The notes under the pieces were generated by a model. It searched no databases. It had not been told where the DNA came from and saw only the letters and a list, made by a program, of their open reading frames with translations. A stretch of 64,000 nucleotides of DNA, taken from assembly GCF_023374055.1 (NCBI RefSeq), contig NZ_JAMBEP010000001.1, positions 1,488,001 through 1,552,000 of the forward strand. Direction: 5' to 3'. Positions within the stretch are counted from its first letter, which is position 1, and the number at the start of each line of letters is the position of its first letter. Both the position numbers and the translations under genes were made by a program. Below are positions 26,560-38,012 of this stretch, piece by piece. This DNA comes from Luteimonas galliterrae. Its GTDB lineage: Bacteria > Pseudomonadota > Gammaproteobacteria > Xanthomonadales > Xanthomonadaceae.

Positions 26560-26562
26560 AAA
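26480..26562. repeat. REP-like inverted pair, GTGGGAGCGGCTTCAGCCGCGAGCT family, copy 2
   Basis: Same family as 10551-10632. It spans the upstream part of lolB, and one of its arms supplies the candidate GTG start. Confidence 0.85.
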
Positions 26563-26591
26563 GGCTGCCCCCACAAAAGCCGTCGGCACGA

Positions 26592-28304
26592 TCAAGCCCC
26601 GGTCTTCGACAGCGCTCGCTGCAGCGAGCGGTTTTCCGGATCGAGCTTGCGCGCTTCGTCGAAATACTTGCGCGCTTCTTCTTTCTTGCCCGTCATCCAC
26701 AGCACCTCGCCGATATGCGCGGCGATCTCCGGATCTTTCTGCAACGTGAAGGCGCGACGCAGTTGCACCAGCGCCTCCTCGTTGCGGCCCAGCCGGTACA
26801 GCACCCAGCCGTGGCTGTCGATGATCGCGGCGTTGCCCGGTTCCGCGGCGCGCGCGCGGTCGATCAGCTCCATCGCTTCGGTGTAGCGCGTGGTGCGGTC
26901 GGCGAGCGTGTAACCCAGCGCGTTGAGCGCGGCCACGTTCTCGGGATCGGCGACCAATACCTTGCGCAGATCGGCTTCGGCGCGATCGATGCGGTCGCGG
27001 CGCTCCCAAGCCAGCGCCCGGCCGTACAACAATGCGCCGTCGTCGGGATAGGCGGCCAGGCCGCGCGCATAGACGTCGAGTTCGCCGGCGTCGTCCTTGT
27101 CCTTGGTGCGCAGTTCGGCTTCCAACAGGTAGGCGTCCCGGCTCACGTCTTCGTCGGCGCTGGAATCGGACTGCAGCCTGCGCACTTCGGCATAGGCTTC
27201 CGGCGCGCGCTTGAGTTGGTACAGCACGTTGACCGAGCGCAGCCGCGCGATCCACCGCTCCTGGCCGCCCGGCACGCCGCGATACCACTCCAGCGCCTCG
27301 TCGTAGCGTTTCAGGAACTCGGCGATCTGGCCGAGCAGCAAACGCCGCGACGGATTGGGCTGCGCGGCCTGCTTGCGCAACTCGTCGTAGAGCTGGGTCA
27401 ATGCGGCGTTGTTGTCCGACTTGGCGAGCAACGAAGCGCGCATGCCGTAGCTGCGGTCGTCCTGCGGTCCGCGCGCGAGCACGTCGGCCGCGGCGACGGC
27501 ATCGCCGAGCAGGTCGTATTCGGCGGCCATGGCGCGGCGGATATCGGGGTCGCGTTCGGCCTGCGGCAGCAGCTTGGCCAGCGCCTGCTTGGCCTCGTCG
27601 TTCTTGCCGGCCTCGCGCAGCTGGCTGGCGCGCAGCAAGGCCACGCGCGGCTCGCCAGGGAAACGCTTGACCACTTCGCCGACGATGCGTTCGGCCAGCG
27701 GCGCATCGTCCAGGCGCTGCGCCAGGCCGCCGAAGGCCAGCCAGGCCTGCAATTGCTGGGGGATGGCGTCGTCATCGATCATCTCGCCCAGCAGGCGCGC
27801 GGCCAGCTTGGGATCCTTGCCGCCGGTGCCCAAGGCGACGAAGGCATGCGCCCAGGCGGTCTTGTCGGGATCGCGCAGCAGGCCTTCGAGCTGTTTACGG
27901 GCGGCCCTGGCGTCGCCGCGGCGTAGCGACAGCGTGGCCTCCGCGGTGCGGATCGCCAGCGAATCCGGCGCTTGCTTGCGCCACAGGCTCAGCGCCTCGG
28001 CGGCGCGCTTGTCGTCGTTGGCCAGCAAGGCGATACGGGCCGCGCGTTCGGCCAGGCCGGCGTCGCCGGACACCCGGGCGGCTTCCAGATACCAACGCGC
28101 GGCCTCGTTCAATTGCCCGCTTTGCAACGCGAATTCGCCGGCCATGACCGGTTCCAGCGCGCCAGGCGGCGTCTTGGCCGGGGTCGCGGCGATGGCCTGC
28201 GTCGTGCCGGCGGCCAGCAGCAGCGCCAGCCACCAGCCGGTTTTGCGCGATTCCTGGCCCCGAACCAAAACCAAGTTGCGGAAATAACGAGCGAGTGCGG
28301 GCAT
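26592..28304 (-). CDS. Secreted tetratricopeptide repeat protein
   Basis: This 570-residue protein has an N-terminal hydrophobic segment (about residues 23-40, WWLALLLAAGTTQAIA) that acts as a signal peptide or anchor, then TPR-type helix pairs over nearly the whole length. Clear repeats include GLAERAARIALLANDDKRAA near residue 80 and the C-terminal run ALNALGYTLADRTTRY, AIIDSHGWVLYRLGRNEEAL and IAAHIGEVLWMTGKKEEA. TPR proteins scaffold envelope or assembly complexes; which one cannot be told. It precedes lolB on the same strand and is divergent from hemA across 67 bp, a common arrangement. Confidence 0.88.
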   Translation of the reverse strand: MPALARYFRNLVLVRGQESRKTGWWLALLLAAGTTQAIAATPAKTPPGALEPVMAGEFALQSGQLNEAARWYLEAARVSGDAGLAERAARIALLANDDKRAAEALSLWRKQAPDSLAIRTAEATLSLRRGDARAARKQLEGLLRDPDKTAWAHAFVALGTGGKDPKLAARLLGEMIDDDAIPQQLQAWLAFGGLAQRLDDAPLAERIVGEVVKRFPGEPRVALLRASQLREAGKNDEAKQALAKLLPQAERDPDIRRAMAAEYDLLGDAVAAADVLARGPQDDRSYGMRASLLAKSDNNAALTQLYDELRKQAAQPNPSRRLLLGQIAEFLKRYDEALEWYRGVPGGQERWIARLRSVNVLYQLKRAPEAYAEVRRLQSDSSADEDVSRDAYLLEAELRTKDKDDAGELDVYARGLAAYPDDGALLYGRALAWERRDRIDRAEADLRKVLVADPENVAALNALGYTLADRTTRYTEAMELIDRARAAEPGNAAIIDSHGWVLYRLGRNEEALVQLRRAFTLQKDPEIAAHIGEVLWMTGKKEEARKYFDEARKLDPENRSLQRALSKTGA

Positions 28305-28371
28305 CGGGCGACCGGGCCGCTAAAATGGCGGCTTGGGAATGAATAGCTAGCTTAATCGCAAGCCGCTGAAT

Positions 28372-29658
28372 ATGCCGTTGTATGCCTTGGGACTGAACCA
28401 CCAGACCGCGCCGGTCGCCCTGCGCGAGCGCGTCGCGTTCGACGCCGCCGCGCTGCCCGCGGCATTGGCGGCCCTGCGCGCCTTGCCGGAAGTTCGAGAA
28501 GTGGCCTTGCTCTCCACCTGCAACCGCACCGAGCTGTATGCGGTCGTCGACGACGACGGCCGCAGCGTGCGCGACTGGCTGGCCACACATCCGGACGGCA
28601 GCGAAGACCTGCACGCCTATTTATATGGTCATCGCGATCTGGATGCGGTGCGCCATCTGTTCCGTGTCGCCGCCGGCCTGGACTCGCTGGTGCTGGGCGA
28701 ACCGCAAATCCTGGGCCAGGTGAAGGAATCCTGGGCCGCGGCGCGCGCCGCCGGCACGCTGGGCAGCGGACTGGACCGCCTGTTCCAGCAGGCCTTCGCC
28801 ACCGCCAAGCGCGCCCGCACCGATACGCGCATCGGCGCGCATCCGGTGTCGGTGGCCTCGGCCGCCGTTCGCTTGGCGCAAAACGCGTTCGCGCGGCTGG
28901 ACGAGTCGACCGCACTGCTGATCGGCGCGGGCGAGACCATCGAGCTGGCCGCGCGCCATCTGAGCGAGGGCAAGGTCAAGCGCCTGCTGATCGCCAACCG
29001 GACGCTGGCGCATGCGCAGGACATCGCCTCCCGCCATGGCGGCGTGGCGCTGCCGCTCGGCGAGCTGGAACGGCATCTGGCCGAAGCGGACCTGGTGATT
29101 TCGGCCACCGCCAGCCGCGACACCGTGCTCAAACGCGCGCAAGTGGCCCACGCGCTCGCCACGCGCCGGCACCGGCCGATGCTGTTGCTGGACTTGGCCG
29201 TGCCGCGCGACATCGATGCGGACGTGGCCGAGCTCAAGGATGCCTTCCTCTATACCGTCGACGACCTGGAACGCGCGGTGGAAGACAATCGCCGCAGCCG
29301 GCGCGAAGCCGCGGCCGAGGCCGAAGCGATCATCGAGCTGCAAGCCGCGCGCTTCATCGAAACCACGACCGCCGCCACGCGCCATGCGCCGCTCAAGCGC
29401 CTGCGCGCGCACGGCGACAGCGCGCGCGCCGAAGCGCTGGCCAAGGCGCGCCGCGAACTCGCCGCCGGCGCCGATCCGAACGACGTGCTCGACCTGCTCG
29501 CCCACACCTTGACCAATCGCCTGCTGCACGCGCCGACCGTGGCGCTGCGCGAAGCGGCGCTGACCGGCGACGCCGAACTCGCGCGCGCCGCCGACAAACT
29601 GTTCCCGCCGACGGACGCCGACCAAGACGATGCAAGCGAACCTGCGCCGCAAGCTTGA
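28372..29658 (+). CDS. hemA: Glutamyl-tRNA reductase
   Basis: HemA reduces glutamyl-tRNA to glutamate-1-semialdehyde with NADPH, the first step of haem synthesis by the C5 pathway. The 428-residue protein has the catalytic Cys50 in [13 protein letters not shown], the [17 protein letters not shown] signature and the NADPH-binding [13 protein letters not shown]. The last 29 bases overlap the start of prfA, a conserved gene pair. Confidence 0.97.
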   Translation: MPLYALGLNHQTAPVALRERVAFDAAALPAALAALRALPEVREVALLSTCNRTELYAVVDDDGRSVRDWLATHPDGSEDLHAYLYGHRDLDAVRHLFRVAAGLDSLVLGEPQILGQVKESWAAARAAGTLGSGLDRLFQQAFATAKRARTDTRIGAHPVSVASAAVRLAQNAFARLDESTALLIGAGETIELAARHLSEGKVKRLLIANRTLAHAQDIASRHGGVALPLGELERHLAEADLVISATASRDTVLKRAQVAHALATRRHRPMLLLDLAVPRDIDADVAELKDAFLYTVDDLERAVEDNRRSRREAAAEAEAIIELQAARFIETTTAATRHAPLKRLRAHGDSARAEALAKARRELAAGADPNDVLDLLAHTLTNRLLHAPTVALREAALTGDAELARAADKLFPPTDADQDDASEPAPQA

Positions 29659-30715
29659 GGCCCTGGCCGAACGGCGCGAGGAACTGGAGCGGCTGCTGTC
29701 CGATCCGGGCGTGATCGCCGACGCCGATCGCTTCCGCAACTTTTCGCGCGAATTCTCGCAGCTGGAACCGGTAGCGAACGCGCTGGCGAACGAAGCGCAG
29801 GCGCGCCGCGACCTGGCCAACGCCGAAGCGATGCGCGGCGATCCGGAAATGCGCGAGCTGGCCGAAGAGGAAATCGCCGCCGCCAGCGCGCGGCTCGAAG
29901 CCCTCGACGACGAGCTGATGTCGCACTTGGTGCCCAAGGACGCACGCGACGAAGGCGGCCTGTACCTGGAAGTCCGTGCCGGCACTGGCGGCGACGAAGC
30001 GGCGATCTTCGCCGGCGACCTGTTCCGCATGTACGCCCGCTACGCCGAGCGGCAGGGCTGGAAGGTGGAAGTCGAATCGGCCAGCCCGGGCGAGCACGGC
30101 GGCTACAAGGAAATCATCGCCCGCGTCGAAGGCCGCGGCGCTTATTCCAAGCTGAAATTCGAATCCGGCACGCATCGCGTGCAACGCGTGCCCGAGACCG
30201 AGTCGCAGGGCCGCATCCACACTTCGGCGGCGACGGTGGCGATCATCGCCGAGGACATCAGCGACATCGAGGTCGAGATCAATCCGGTCGACCTGAAGGT
30301 CGATACCTTCCGCTCGTCCGGCGCGGGCGGCCAGCACGTCAACAAGACCGAATCGGCGATCCGCATCACCCACGTGCCCAGCGGCGTCGTCGTGGAAAGC
30401 CAGACCGAACGTTCGCAGCACGCCAACCGCGACAAGGCGATGAAGCGGCTCAAGGCCATGCTGGTCGAGGCCGAGATCGCCAAGCGCGAGGCCGCGCAGG
30501 CGCAGGACCGCAAGCTGCAGGTCGGCAGCGGCGACCGCAGCCAGCGCATCCGCACCTACAACTATCCGCAGGGCCGCATCACCGACCATCGCGTCGAAGG
30601 GCTGACATTGTACGACCTGCCCAACGTGCTCGAAGGCAACTTGGATGCGTTGATCGAGCGCCTCAGCCGCGAGCACCAGGCCGATGAGCTCGCACGCATG
30701 ACAGAGTCCGCATGA
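29630..30715 (+). CDS. prfA: Peptide chain release factor 1
   Basis: RF1 reads UAG and UAA stop codons. The 361-residue protein has the codon-reading PxT motif (Pro188-Glu-Thr190) and the catalytic GGQ at 233-235 in [15 protein letters not shown]. It overlaps the hemA end by 29 bp and the next gene by 4 bp. In many relatives prmC, which methylates this GGQ glutamine, follows directly; here an acetyltransferase takes that place. Confidence 0.97.
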   Translation: MQANLRRKLEALAERREELERLLSDPGVIADADRFRNFSREFSQLEPVANALANEAQARRDLANAEAMRGDPEMRELAEEEIAAASARLEALDDELMSHLVPKDARDEGGLYLEVRAGTGGDEAAIFAGDLFRMYARYAERQGWKVEVESASPGEHGGYKEIIARVEGRGAYSKLKFESGTHRVQRVPETESQGRIHTSAATVAIIAEDISDIEVEINPVDLKVDTFRSSGAGGQHVNKTESAIRITHVPSGVVVESQTERSQHANRDKAMKRLKAMLVEAEIAKREAAQAQDRKLQVGSGDRSQRIRTYNYPQGRITDHRVEGLTLYDLPNVLEGNLDALIERLSREHQADELARMTESA

Positions 30716-31158
30716 GCCTGCGCATCAAACGCGTTTCGACGCAGGACATCGATGCCATCGCGCCGCTGTTCGACGCCTATCGCGGCTTCTACGGCCAGCC
30801 GTCGGATCCGGCGCGTGCGCGCGAGTGGCTGCAGGCGCGGATCGATGCGGGCGAATCGGTCGTATTGCTGGCCGAAGACGGCGGTCGCGCGGTCGGCTTC
30901 ACGCAGCTGTATCCGATGTTCTCCTCCGTGCACACCGCGCGCACCTGGATCCTCAACGACCTGTACGTGGACGCGGCCGCGCGCCGCGGCGGCGTCGCCC
31001 GCGCCCTGCTCGACGCCGCCGCCGATTTCGCCCGCGCGGACGGCGCGCGCGGCATCGTGCTGGAGACCACGCGCGATAACGATGCTGCACGAGCGCTCTA
31101 TCGAAATGCCGGCTGGCATGAGGACGAGACGCAGTGGTATTCGCTGCGCCTGGAGTGA
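30712..31158 (+). CDS. GNAT family N-acetyltransferase
   Basis: This 148-residue protein is a GCN5-related acetyltransferase. The acetyl-CoA-binding motif A is [20 protein letters not shown], and the C-terminal motif B-like segment [12 protein letters not shown] is also clear. The gene starts in the ATGA overlap with prfA, so it is translated from the same mRNA. The substrate is unknown; the coupling with the release factor does not prove a role in translation. Confidence 0.88.
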   Translation: MSLRIKRVSTQDIDAIAPLFDAYRGFYGQPSDPARAREWLQARIDAGESVVLLAEDGGRAVGFTQLYPMFSSVHTARTWILNDLYVDAAARRGGVARALLDAAADFARADGARGIVLETTRDNDAARALYRNAGWHEDETQWYSLRLE

Positions 31159-31173
31159 CGGCTTTTTGTTTTC

Positions 31174-31335
31174 AGCCGTCATTCCCGCGAAGGCGGGAAT
31201 CCAGCGACTTTGGCTTTAGCCCTCTCCCGCTTGCGGGGTTGGGTGAGGGCGCGCGGGATATCAAGTCGCCGCGTCTCGATCTGGAGAGTTCTTAACGTCA
31301 CTGGTTTCCCGCCTTCGCGGGAATGACGGCTGAAA
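31174..31335. repeat. Palindromic repeats (GTCATTCCCGCGAAGGCGGG pair) upstream of moaB
   Basis: Two inverted CAGCCGTCATTCCCGC-type units flank a short CCTCTCCCGCTTGCGG unit. The whole gap between the acetyltransferase and moaB is repeat sequence. Confidence 0.75.
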
Positions 31336-31380
31336 AACCCGCGACTGACGTTGCCATCCATCTTGCGCTAGGCTTACCGC

Positions 31381-31899
31381 ATGAGCGCGGCTAACGAACC
31401 CATCGCCTTGAACCTGTGCGTGCTGACGGTGTCTGATTCGCGCACATCAGCGGACGACACCTCCGGCGACTATCTGGTATCCGTCTTGCAGGCATCCGGC
31501 CACCGCCTGGCGGAACGCGCTCTATTGCCCGACGACCGCTACCGCCTGCGCGCGGCGGTTTCGCAATGGATCGCCGATCCGGCCATCGACGGCGTGCTCG
31601 TCACCGGCGGCACCGGCTTCACCGGCCGCGATTCCACGCCCGAGGCGCTGCTGCCGCTGCTGGACAAGGAAATGCCCGGCTTCGGCGAACTGTTCCGCGC
31701 GATCTCGTTCGAGGAAATCGGCACTTCGTCGCTGCAGTCGCGCGCCTTCGCCGGCCTGGCCAACGCCACCTTCGTGTTCTGCCTGCCCGGCTCGACCTCG
31801 GCCTGCCGCACCGCCTGGGAAAAGATCATCCGCGCGCAACTGGACGCGCGCACCAAGCCTTGCAACCTCGCCACCTTGAAGCCGCGGCTGAAGGAGTGA
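31381..31899 (+). CDS. moaB: Molybdenum cofactor biosynthesis protein B
   Basis: This 172-residue MoaB/Mog-type protein belongs to the molybdopterin adenylyltransferase fold family. It has LCVLTVSDSRT at the N-terminus, the molybdopterin-binding loop VTGGTGFTGRDSTPEAL and the FCLPGSTSACRTAWEKII segment. MoaB is the common form in Xanthomonadaceae. No other molybdenum cofactor genes are adjacent. The next gene starts two bases after its stop codon. Confidence 0.93.
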   Translation: MSAANEPIALNLCVLTVSDSRTSADDTSGDYLVSVLQASGHRLAERALLPDDRYRLRAAVSQWIADPAIDGVLVTGGTGFTGRDSTPEALLPLLDKEMPGFGELFRAISFEEIGTSSLQSRAFAGLANATFVFCLPGSTSACRTAWEKIIRAQLDARTKPCNLATLKPRLKE

Positions 31900-31901
31900 A
31901 G

Positions 31902-32222
31902 ATGTCGATCGATACCACCTTGCGGCTGCTGGCCAAGGCGCGCGGATACAGCGCCACCGACATCGCCACCGCCATTCCGCGCGCAGGCGTGGCTACCGTA
32001 TCGGCCTGGCTGCGCGGCGAAAAGCTGCCCGGCAAGGACCAACTCGATGCCTTGGCGCGCATGTTCGGCGTGCCCGCGGGCGCGCTGCTTTCCGAACTGG
32101 CGAGCACGCTCGATCCGGCCCGTACCAAAGGCGAGCACGACCTGCTCGCCGCCTACCGCAAGCTCAACACCAAGCAACAGGGCGCATTGCTCGAAGTGGC
32201 GCGCAGCATGGCGAAACGATGA
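31902..32222 (+). CDS. Small helix-turn-helix (XRE-like) protein
   Basis: This 106-residue protein has an N-terminal Cro/CI-type helix-turn-helix (about residues 16-65): YSATDIATAIPRAGVATVSAW with WLRGEKLPGKDQLDALARMF, typical of XRE proteins. The C-terminal 40 residues (LLAAYRKLNTKQQGALLEVA) resemble the tail of phage-type regulators. It is immediately downstream of moaB and probably cotranscribed. The target is unknown. Confidence 0.8.
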   Translation: MSIDTTLRLLAKARGYSATDIATAIPRAGVATVSAWLRGEKLPGKDQLDALARMFGVPAGALLSELASTLDPARTKGEHDLLAAYRKLNTKQQGALLEVARSMAKR

Positions 32223-32345
32223 CGTAGGGTGGGCCTTGGCCCATCGTCGCCATCTTTCGATGTCCGAATGCCATTGGGCGAAGCTTCGATCATTGTTCGA
32301 TGCGATCGGAATGAGGGTCATGGTGGGCCAAGGCCCACCCTACGG
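32223..32345. repeat. Inverted repeat GTAGGGTGGGCCTTGGCCCA between the HTH gene and ppk2
   Basis: GTAGGGTGGGCCTTGGCCCA at the left and TGGGCCAAGGCCCACCCTAC at the right are perfect inverted copies separated by about 80 bases. Units of this type are widespread in proteobacterial genomes. Confidence 0.8.
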
Positions 32346-32355
32346 AATCGACGGG

Positions 32356-33141
32356 ATGAAAAAACTGAAACGCAAGGATTACGAGGAACTGCTGGAACCG
32401 ATGCAGGTGGAACTGGTCGCGATGGCGCGCTGGGTCGCCGCCGCCGGCAAGCGCCTGGTGGTGTTGTTCGAGGGTCGCGATACGGCAGGCAAAGGCGGCG
32501 CGATCGATGCGATCCGCGAACACCTCAATCCGCGCCAATGCCGCGTCGTCGCCTTGCCCAAGCCGACCGACCGCGAAGCCACGCAGTGGTATTTCCAGCG
32601 CTATGCGGCGCAAATGCCCGCGGCCGGCGAAATCGTGCTGTTCGACCGCAGCTGGTACAACCGCGCCGGCGTCGAGAAGGTGATGGGCTTCGCCAGCGAG
32701 GCGCAGGTCAAGGCTTTCTTGCAGCAGACGCCGGCCTTCGAGAAGCAACTGGTCGACGACGGCATCCTCCTGTTCAAGTACTGGCTGTGCTGCGACCAGG
32801 AAGAGCAGGAAAAGCGTTTCGCCGAACGCGGCGAAGACCCCCTGAAGCGCTGGAAGCTGTCGCCGATCGATCTCGACGCCCGCGCCAGGTACGCCGACTA
32901 CACGCGTGCGCGCGAAGCCATGCTGAAGGCAACGCACGACGATTTCGCGCCTTGGACGCTGGTCGACTTCAACGACCAGAAACGCGGCCGCCTGACCCTG
33001 ATCCGCGACTTGCTGGATCGCCTGCCCGACACGCACCTGCCGGAATCCAAGCTCAAGCTGACGCCGCTGTCCGGCAAGCCGCACAAGGAACGCTACGGCG
33101 TCTTGAAGCCGATACCCGCCTTCGACCCCCAGGACGACTGA
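32356..33141 (+). CDS. ppk2: Polyphosphate kinase 2 family protein
   Basis: PPK2 enzymes transfer phosphate between polyphosphate and nucleotides. The 261-residue protein has the Walker A motif EGRDTAGKGG (about residues 39-48), the lid-region segment PRQCRVVALPKPTDREATQWYFQ (here abbreviated to its key residues P-K-P-T-D-R-E) and the Walker B LFDRSWYNR with Asp97. Length and the C-terminal VDFNDQKRGRL motif suit the one-domain class I type. Whether GDP or ADP is preferred is not readable. An earlier in-frame ATG would add residues from a repeat, so ATG 32356 is preferred. Confidence 0.92.
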   Translation: MKKLKRKDYEELLEPMQVELVAMARWVAAAGKRLVVLFEGRDTAGKGGAIDAIREHLNPRQCRVVALPKPTDREATQWYFQRYAAQMPAAGEIVLFDRSWYNRAGVEKVMGFASEAQVKAFLQQTPAFEKQLVDDGILLFKYWLCCDQEEQEKRFAERGEDPLKRWKLSPIDLDARARYADYTRAREAMLKATHDDFAPWTLVDFNDQKRGRLTLIRDLLDRLPDTHLPESKLKLTPLSGKPHKERYGVLKPIPAFDPQDD

Positions 33142-33170
33142 TCGTCGCGAGAGCGGCTTCGTGGAAGAGC

Positions 33171-33250
33171 TTTGTGGGAGCGGCTTTAGCCGCGAGCTTT
33201 TCGACACCGGCGGCACCAAAAAGCTCGCGGCTGAAAGCCGCTCCCACAAA
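33171..33250. repeat. REP-like inverted pair, GTGGGAGCGGCTTTAGCCGCGAGCT family, copy 3
   Basis: Same family as the pairs at 10551 and 26480, here between the convergent ppk2 and acyP genes, where it could also act as a bidirectional mRNA 3' end. Confidence 0.85.
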
Positions 33251-33258
33251 GTCCCGCT

Positions 33259-33528
33259 CTACGATACTTGGAAATCGCCGGCGATGGCGGGCTCATCGAT
33301 GTCGCTGCGTTCGATGGCATAGACCTGCGCCATCGGCGGACCGTGCCGCAGCCATTGCGCCAACGTCTCGATGCGGTCGGCATCGCCCACGGCCAACACC
33401 TCCACCCGTCCGTCGAGCAGATTCTTGGCGTACCCGCGCAAGCCCAGCGTCAAAGCCTGCTCGCGGGCCGACGCGCGGAAGAACACGCCCTGCACCTTGC
33501 CGCGCACCAGGAAGCGCGCAGCGGCCAT
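33259..33528 (-). CDS. acyP: Acylphosphatase
   Basis: Acylphosphatase hydrolyses acyl phosphates. The 89-residue protein has the phosphate-cradle loop [12 protein letters not shown] with Arg18 and the catalytic Asn36 in [14 protein letters not shown], both standard. Its start codon overlaps the stop of the upstream tlpA-like gene (TGATG), so it is the last gene of the yihY-tlpA-acyP operon. Confidence 0.93.
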   Translation of the reverse strand: MAAARFLVRGKVQGVFFRASAREQALTLGLRGYAKNLLDGRVEVLAVGDADRIETLAQWLRHGPPMAQVYAIERSDIDEPAIAGDFQVS

Positions 33529-34103
33529 CACGCGCCCGCTTTCGGGCCGCCCGCGGCGGAGATCGCCGACTCGATCTCCTTGGCCGTCACCGGGCCGAGG
33601 AAGCGCTTGGCGACCGTGCCGTCCGGCGCGATCAGATAGGTCATCGGCAAACCGCGCGGCGTTTCGAAATCCTGCGGCGGGTCGTAGACGTCGACCACCG
33701 CGATCGGATAGACCACCGGATGCTCGACGAGGAAAGCCTTGATCTGTTCGGGTTCGATCTCTTCGTAGGCCAACCCGACCACCTCGACGTGCTCGCGCAT
33801 CGCGTCCAGTGCCGACAGTTCGGGCATTTCCTTCAGGCAAGGCGCGCACCACGTCGCCCAGAAATTGACGACGACCCACTTGCCGCGGTGCGCCGCCAGG
33901 TCGTAGGGCTTGCCATCGACCGTGGCGAGCCTCAATGAAGGCTGCGCAGGCTTGGCTGCGGCCGCCGGGGATTTTTCCGCCGGCGCTGCAGGTGCCGGCG
34001 TCGCCGCCGGCTCGGCGGTCTTGGCGGTTTCGTCGCCGGTGGGCTTGGCGCAAGCGGCAAGCAACGCGGCAAGTAGGAGTATCGAAAGCTCGCGAGCGGT
34101 CAT
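33528..34103 (-). CDS. TlpA-like thiol:disulfide lipoprotein
   Basis: This 191-residue periplasmic thioredoxin-fold lipoprotein has a lipobox LLAAC at Cys18, an Ala/Pro/Lys linker of about 35 residues and a TlpA/ResA-type domain with the active site WCAPC (Cys86, Cys89) and the cis-proline segment RGLPMTYLI. Such proteins reduce disulfides of periplasmic clients, for example in cytochrome maturation; the client here is unknown. It overlaps both neighbours, yihY by 4 bp and acyP by 1 bp. Confidence 0.9.
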   Translation of the reverse strand: MTARELSILLLAALLAACAKPTGDETAKTAEPAATPAPAAPAEKSPAAAAKPAQPSLRLATVDGKPYDLAAHRGKWVVVNFWATWCAPCLKEMPELSALDAMREHVEVVGLAYEEIEPEQIKAFLVEHPVVYPIAVVDVYDPPQDFETPRGLPMTYLIAPDGTVAKRFLGPVTAKEIESAISAAGGPKAGA

Positions 34104-35374
34104 GCGCCTTCCTTCACGTTCGTATAGAGATCGCCGACGCGATGCTTGAGCAGTTCGCGCAACGGTATGCGGAGTTCGTCGAGGGCGCCGATGGCGGACT
34201 TGCCCAAGGCGTCGTCGCGGCACGGCAGGTGCGCCTCGGCGATGGGGATGCGCAGGTTGCAGGCCTCGTAGAGCTCGGCCAGCGTGAGCGTATCCAGGTC
34301 GCGCGCCAGCAGCCATTCGCCGGTTTCTGCGCGCGTCACCAATCCGATCTCGCACAACTGCGCCAGCATGTGCTGCACCAGCGAATCGGTGAGCATCGGT
34401 TCCAGCTGCTGGATCTCGTCGCTGTGCAGGCCGCGTCCGCGCGCGCGGTATTCGTCGAAACGGCCGAGCATGCGCAGCAAGCCGTAGATCTCGTAGCCCT
34501 GCGGCAGCCGCATCGAAGCCGGTTGGTAGCGGAACGCCGAGATCGACGAGGCGAACGAGGCGCCCAGCAGCACCGACACCCAGCTCAAATAGATCCACAA
34601 CAGGAAGATCGGCACCGAGGCGAAGGTGCTGTAGATCTTCTGGTAGGAATTGAACGTGGTCAGGAACAGCCCCATGCCGCTCTTGACCAGTTCGAACACC
34701 AGCACGCCTAGCAGCGCGCCCGCCACCGCATGCCGCCATTGGATCGTCCGGTGCGGCACGACGCGGTAGATGGCCGCGAATGCAGCCAGCTCGATCAGCA
34801 TCGGCGTCGCCCGCAGCATCAGTTCTTCCAGCCAGCGGCCGGGCTCGGTGTCGAAGATCGCCAGCGCGAAAAAACGTGCCGACAGCGCCAGGCTGGCCGC
34901 CGCCACCAGCGCGCCGAGCGTCAGCACCGTCCAGTACACCAGGAACCTGCCGAATTTGGGGCGCGCGGTCTCCACGCGCCAGATGCGGTTGAACGTGGTT
35001 TCCACGCCGACCAAGGTGATCAACAACGACAACACCAGCGCGATGATGCCGATCGCGGTCAGCTGGCCGGCGCTGTCCGAGAATTGCTTGAGGTAGCTCT
35101 GCACCGCGCGCGCCGAGGACGGCACGAAATTGGAGAACACGTAATCGCCTAGCCTGTCGCGCCATTCCTTGAACACCGGAAACGCCGACAGCGCGCTGAA
35201 CACCACCGTGGCCAGCGGCACCAGCGCGAACACGGTGGTGAACGACAGCGAGCCGGCCGCTTCGAATAGGCGGTCGTCGAGGAAACGCCGCCACAAAAAG
35301 CGAAAGAACGTCCCGGTACGCGCACGGTCGCGCATGCGGTCGCTCCAGCGGTTCAAGGAATCCAGCGGCTCCAT
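34100..35374 (-). CDS. yihY: YihY family inner membrane protein
   Basis: This protein has 424 residues with about six transmembrane helices in the first 280 residues (UPF0761/YihY, once misnamed ribonuclease BN). The signature [19 protein letters not shown] near residue 30 and the central [18 protein letters not shown] helix are clear. The C-terminal 120 residues are soluble and look like a winged-helix-type domain, as in many gammaproteobacterial members. ATG 35374 is chosen over an upstream TTG. It is the first gene of the yihY-tlpA-acyP operon. Confidence 0.9.
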   Translation of the reverse strand: MEPLDSLNRWSDRMRDRARTGTFFRFLWRRFLDDRLFEAAGSLSFTTVFALVPLATVVFSALSAFPVFKEWRDRLGDYVFSNFVPSSARAVQSYLKQFSDSAGQLTAIGIIALVLSLLITLVGVETTFNRIWRVETARPKFGRFLVYWTVLTLGALVAAASLALSARFFALAIFDTEPGRWLEELMLRATPMLIELAAFAAIYRVVPHRTIQWRHAVAGALLGVLVFELVKSGMGLFLTTFNSYQKIYSTFASVPIFLLWIYLSWVSVLLGASFASSISAFRYQPASMRLPQGYEIYGLLRMLGRFDEYRARGRGLHSDEIQQLEPMLTDSLVQHMLAQLCEIGLVTRAETGEWLLARDLDTLTLAELYEACNLRIPIAEAHLPCRDDALGKSAIGALDELRIPLRELLKHRVGDLYTNVKEGA

Positions 35375-35429
35375 AAGCGAAGGGTAGCAAAGCGGGCGCG
35401 TCGCCAGGTAATGGGGCAATTTGGCCCCT

Positions 35430-37344
<1,915 letters not shown>

Positions 37345-37348
<4 letters not shown>

Positions 37349-37458
37349 GCCTCGACGGCGAATGGGAAACGACGCTTCCGCCCTCGCCGGCCCGGCTGGA
37401 ACTCTGCGAAACTTACGGTCCGACGTATCATATCGAAGGGCCGGAAGACCGCGATTGA
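37345..37458 (+). CDS. Putative 37-residue coupled small protein
   Basis: The ORF encodes 37 residues starting MSLDGEWETTLPPSPARLEL and ending EGPEDRD. Its ATG overlaps the stop codon of the DUF2069 gene (ATGA), the same coupling seen upstream, and GGAA precedes it. It is acidic with no membrane segment or recognisable domain. Real coding is an inference from coupling; no function can be assigned. Confidence 0.5.
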
Positions 37459-37486
37459 ACTGCGGCAGCGCCGAACGAGGAACAGG

Positions 37487-37975
37487 ATGGAACAGTTACT
37501 GATCGTCACCACCGGCGGCACCATCGACAAGGTCTATTTCGACGACAAGTCGGATTACCAGGTCGGCGAACCGCAGATCGGCCGCATCTTGGAAGAGTTG
37601 GGCGTCGCGTTCCGCTTCAGCGTGATCCCGATCATCCGCAAGGATTCGCTGCACATCAGCCGCGAAGACCGCGAGCTGGTCCGCGCCGCCATCGCAGCCC
37701 AGGATGCGCGCCACGTGCTGGTCACGCACGGCACAGACAGCATGGTGGAAACTGCGCAAGTGCTCTCCAGCATCGCGGACAAGACTATCGTGCTCACCGG
37801 CGCGCTCAACCCCGCCCGATTCCGCGGCTCGGACGCCGAATTCAATATCGGCACGGCGGTCGGCGCCGTGCAATCGCTGCCGCCGGGGGTCTACATCGCG
37901 ATGAACGGCCGCGTCTGGGATCCGGCCAAGGTGCGCAAGAACGTGGCCGCGAACCGCTTCGAGGCCGTGGATTAA
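37487..37975 (+). CDS. One-domain asparaginase-like protein
   Basis: The 162-residue protein covers only the N-terminal half of type I/II L-asparaginases (normally about 330 residues). It has the first catalytic threonine motif TTGGTID near residue 8, the second motif VTHGTDSM near 78 and the following lysine strand DKTIVLTGAL. A stop codon ends the protein where the C-terminal domain would begin, without obvious downstream homology, so this is a natural short form rather than a fresh frameshift. Short relatives occur in other gammaproteobacteria. Whether it hydrolyses asparagine alone is unclear, since full enzymes use residues from a neighbouring subunit. Confidence 0.82.
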   Translation: MEQLLIVTTGGTIDKVYFDDKSDYQVGEPQIGRILEELGVAFRFSVIPIIRKDSLHISREDRELVRAAIAAQDARHVLVTHGTDSMVETAQVLSSIADKTIVLTGALNPARFRGSDAEFNIGTAVGAVQSLPPGVYIAMNGRVWDPAKVRKNVAANRFEAVD

Positions 37976-38012
37976 TACGGCCGCGCCACCGCAAGGCGGC
38001 GCCGATCCGCGC

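Noticed and set aside
26592-28304. Bacteriophage or genomic-island signs around the TPR gene and lolB
   Set aside because: Gene order, codon use and neighbours match the conserved chromosomal core of the family; only small repeats intervene, with no integrase or att-like duplication at tRNA-Gln.
31381-32222. moaB and the HTH gene as a toxin-antitoxin pair
   Set aside because: MoaB is a well-defined cofactor protein; the HTH partner lacks a small toxin neighbour, so adjacency alone does not support such a system.
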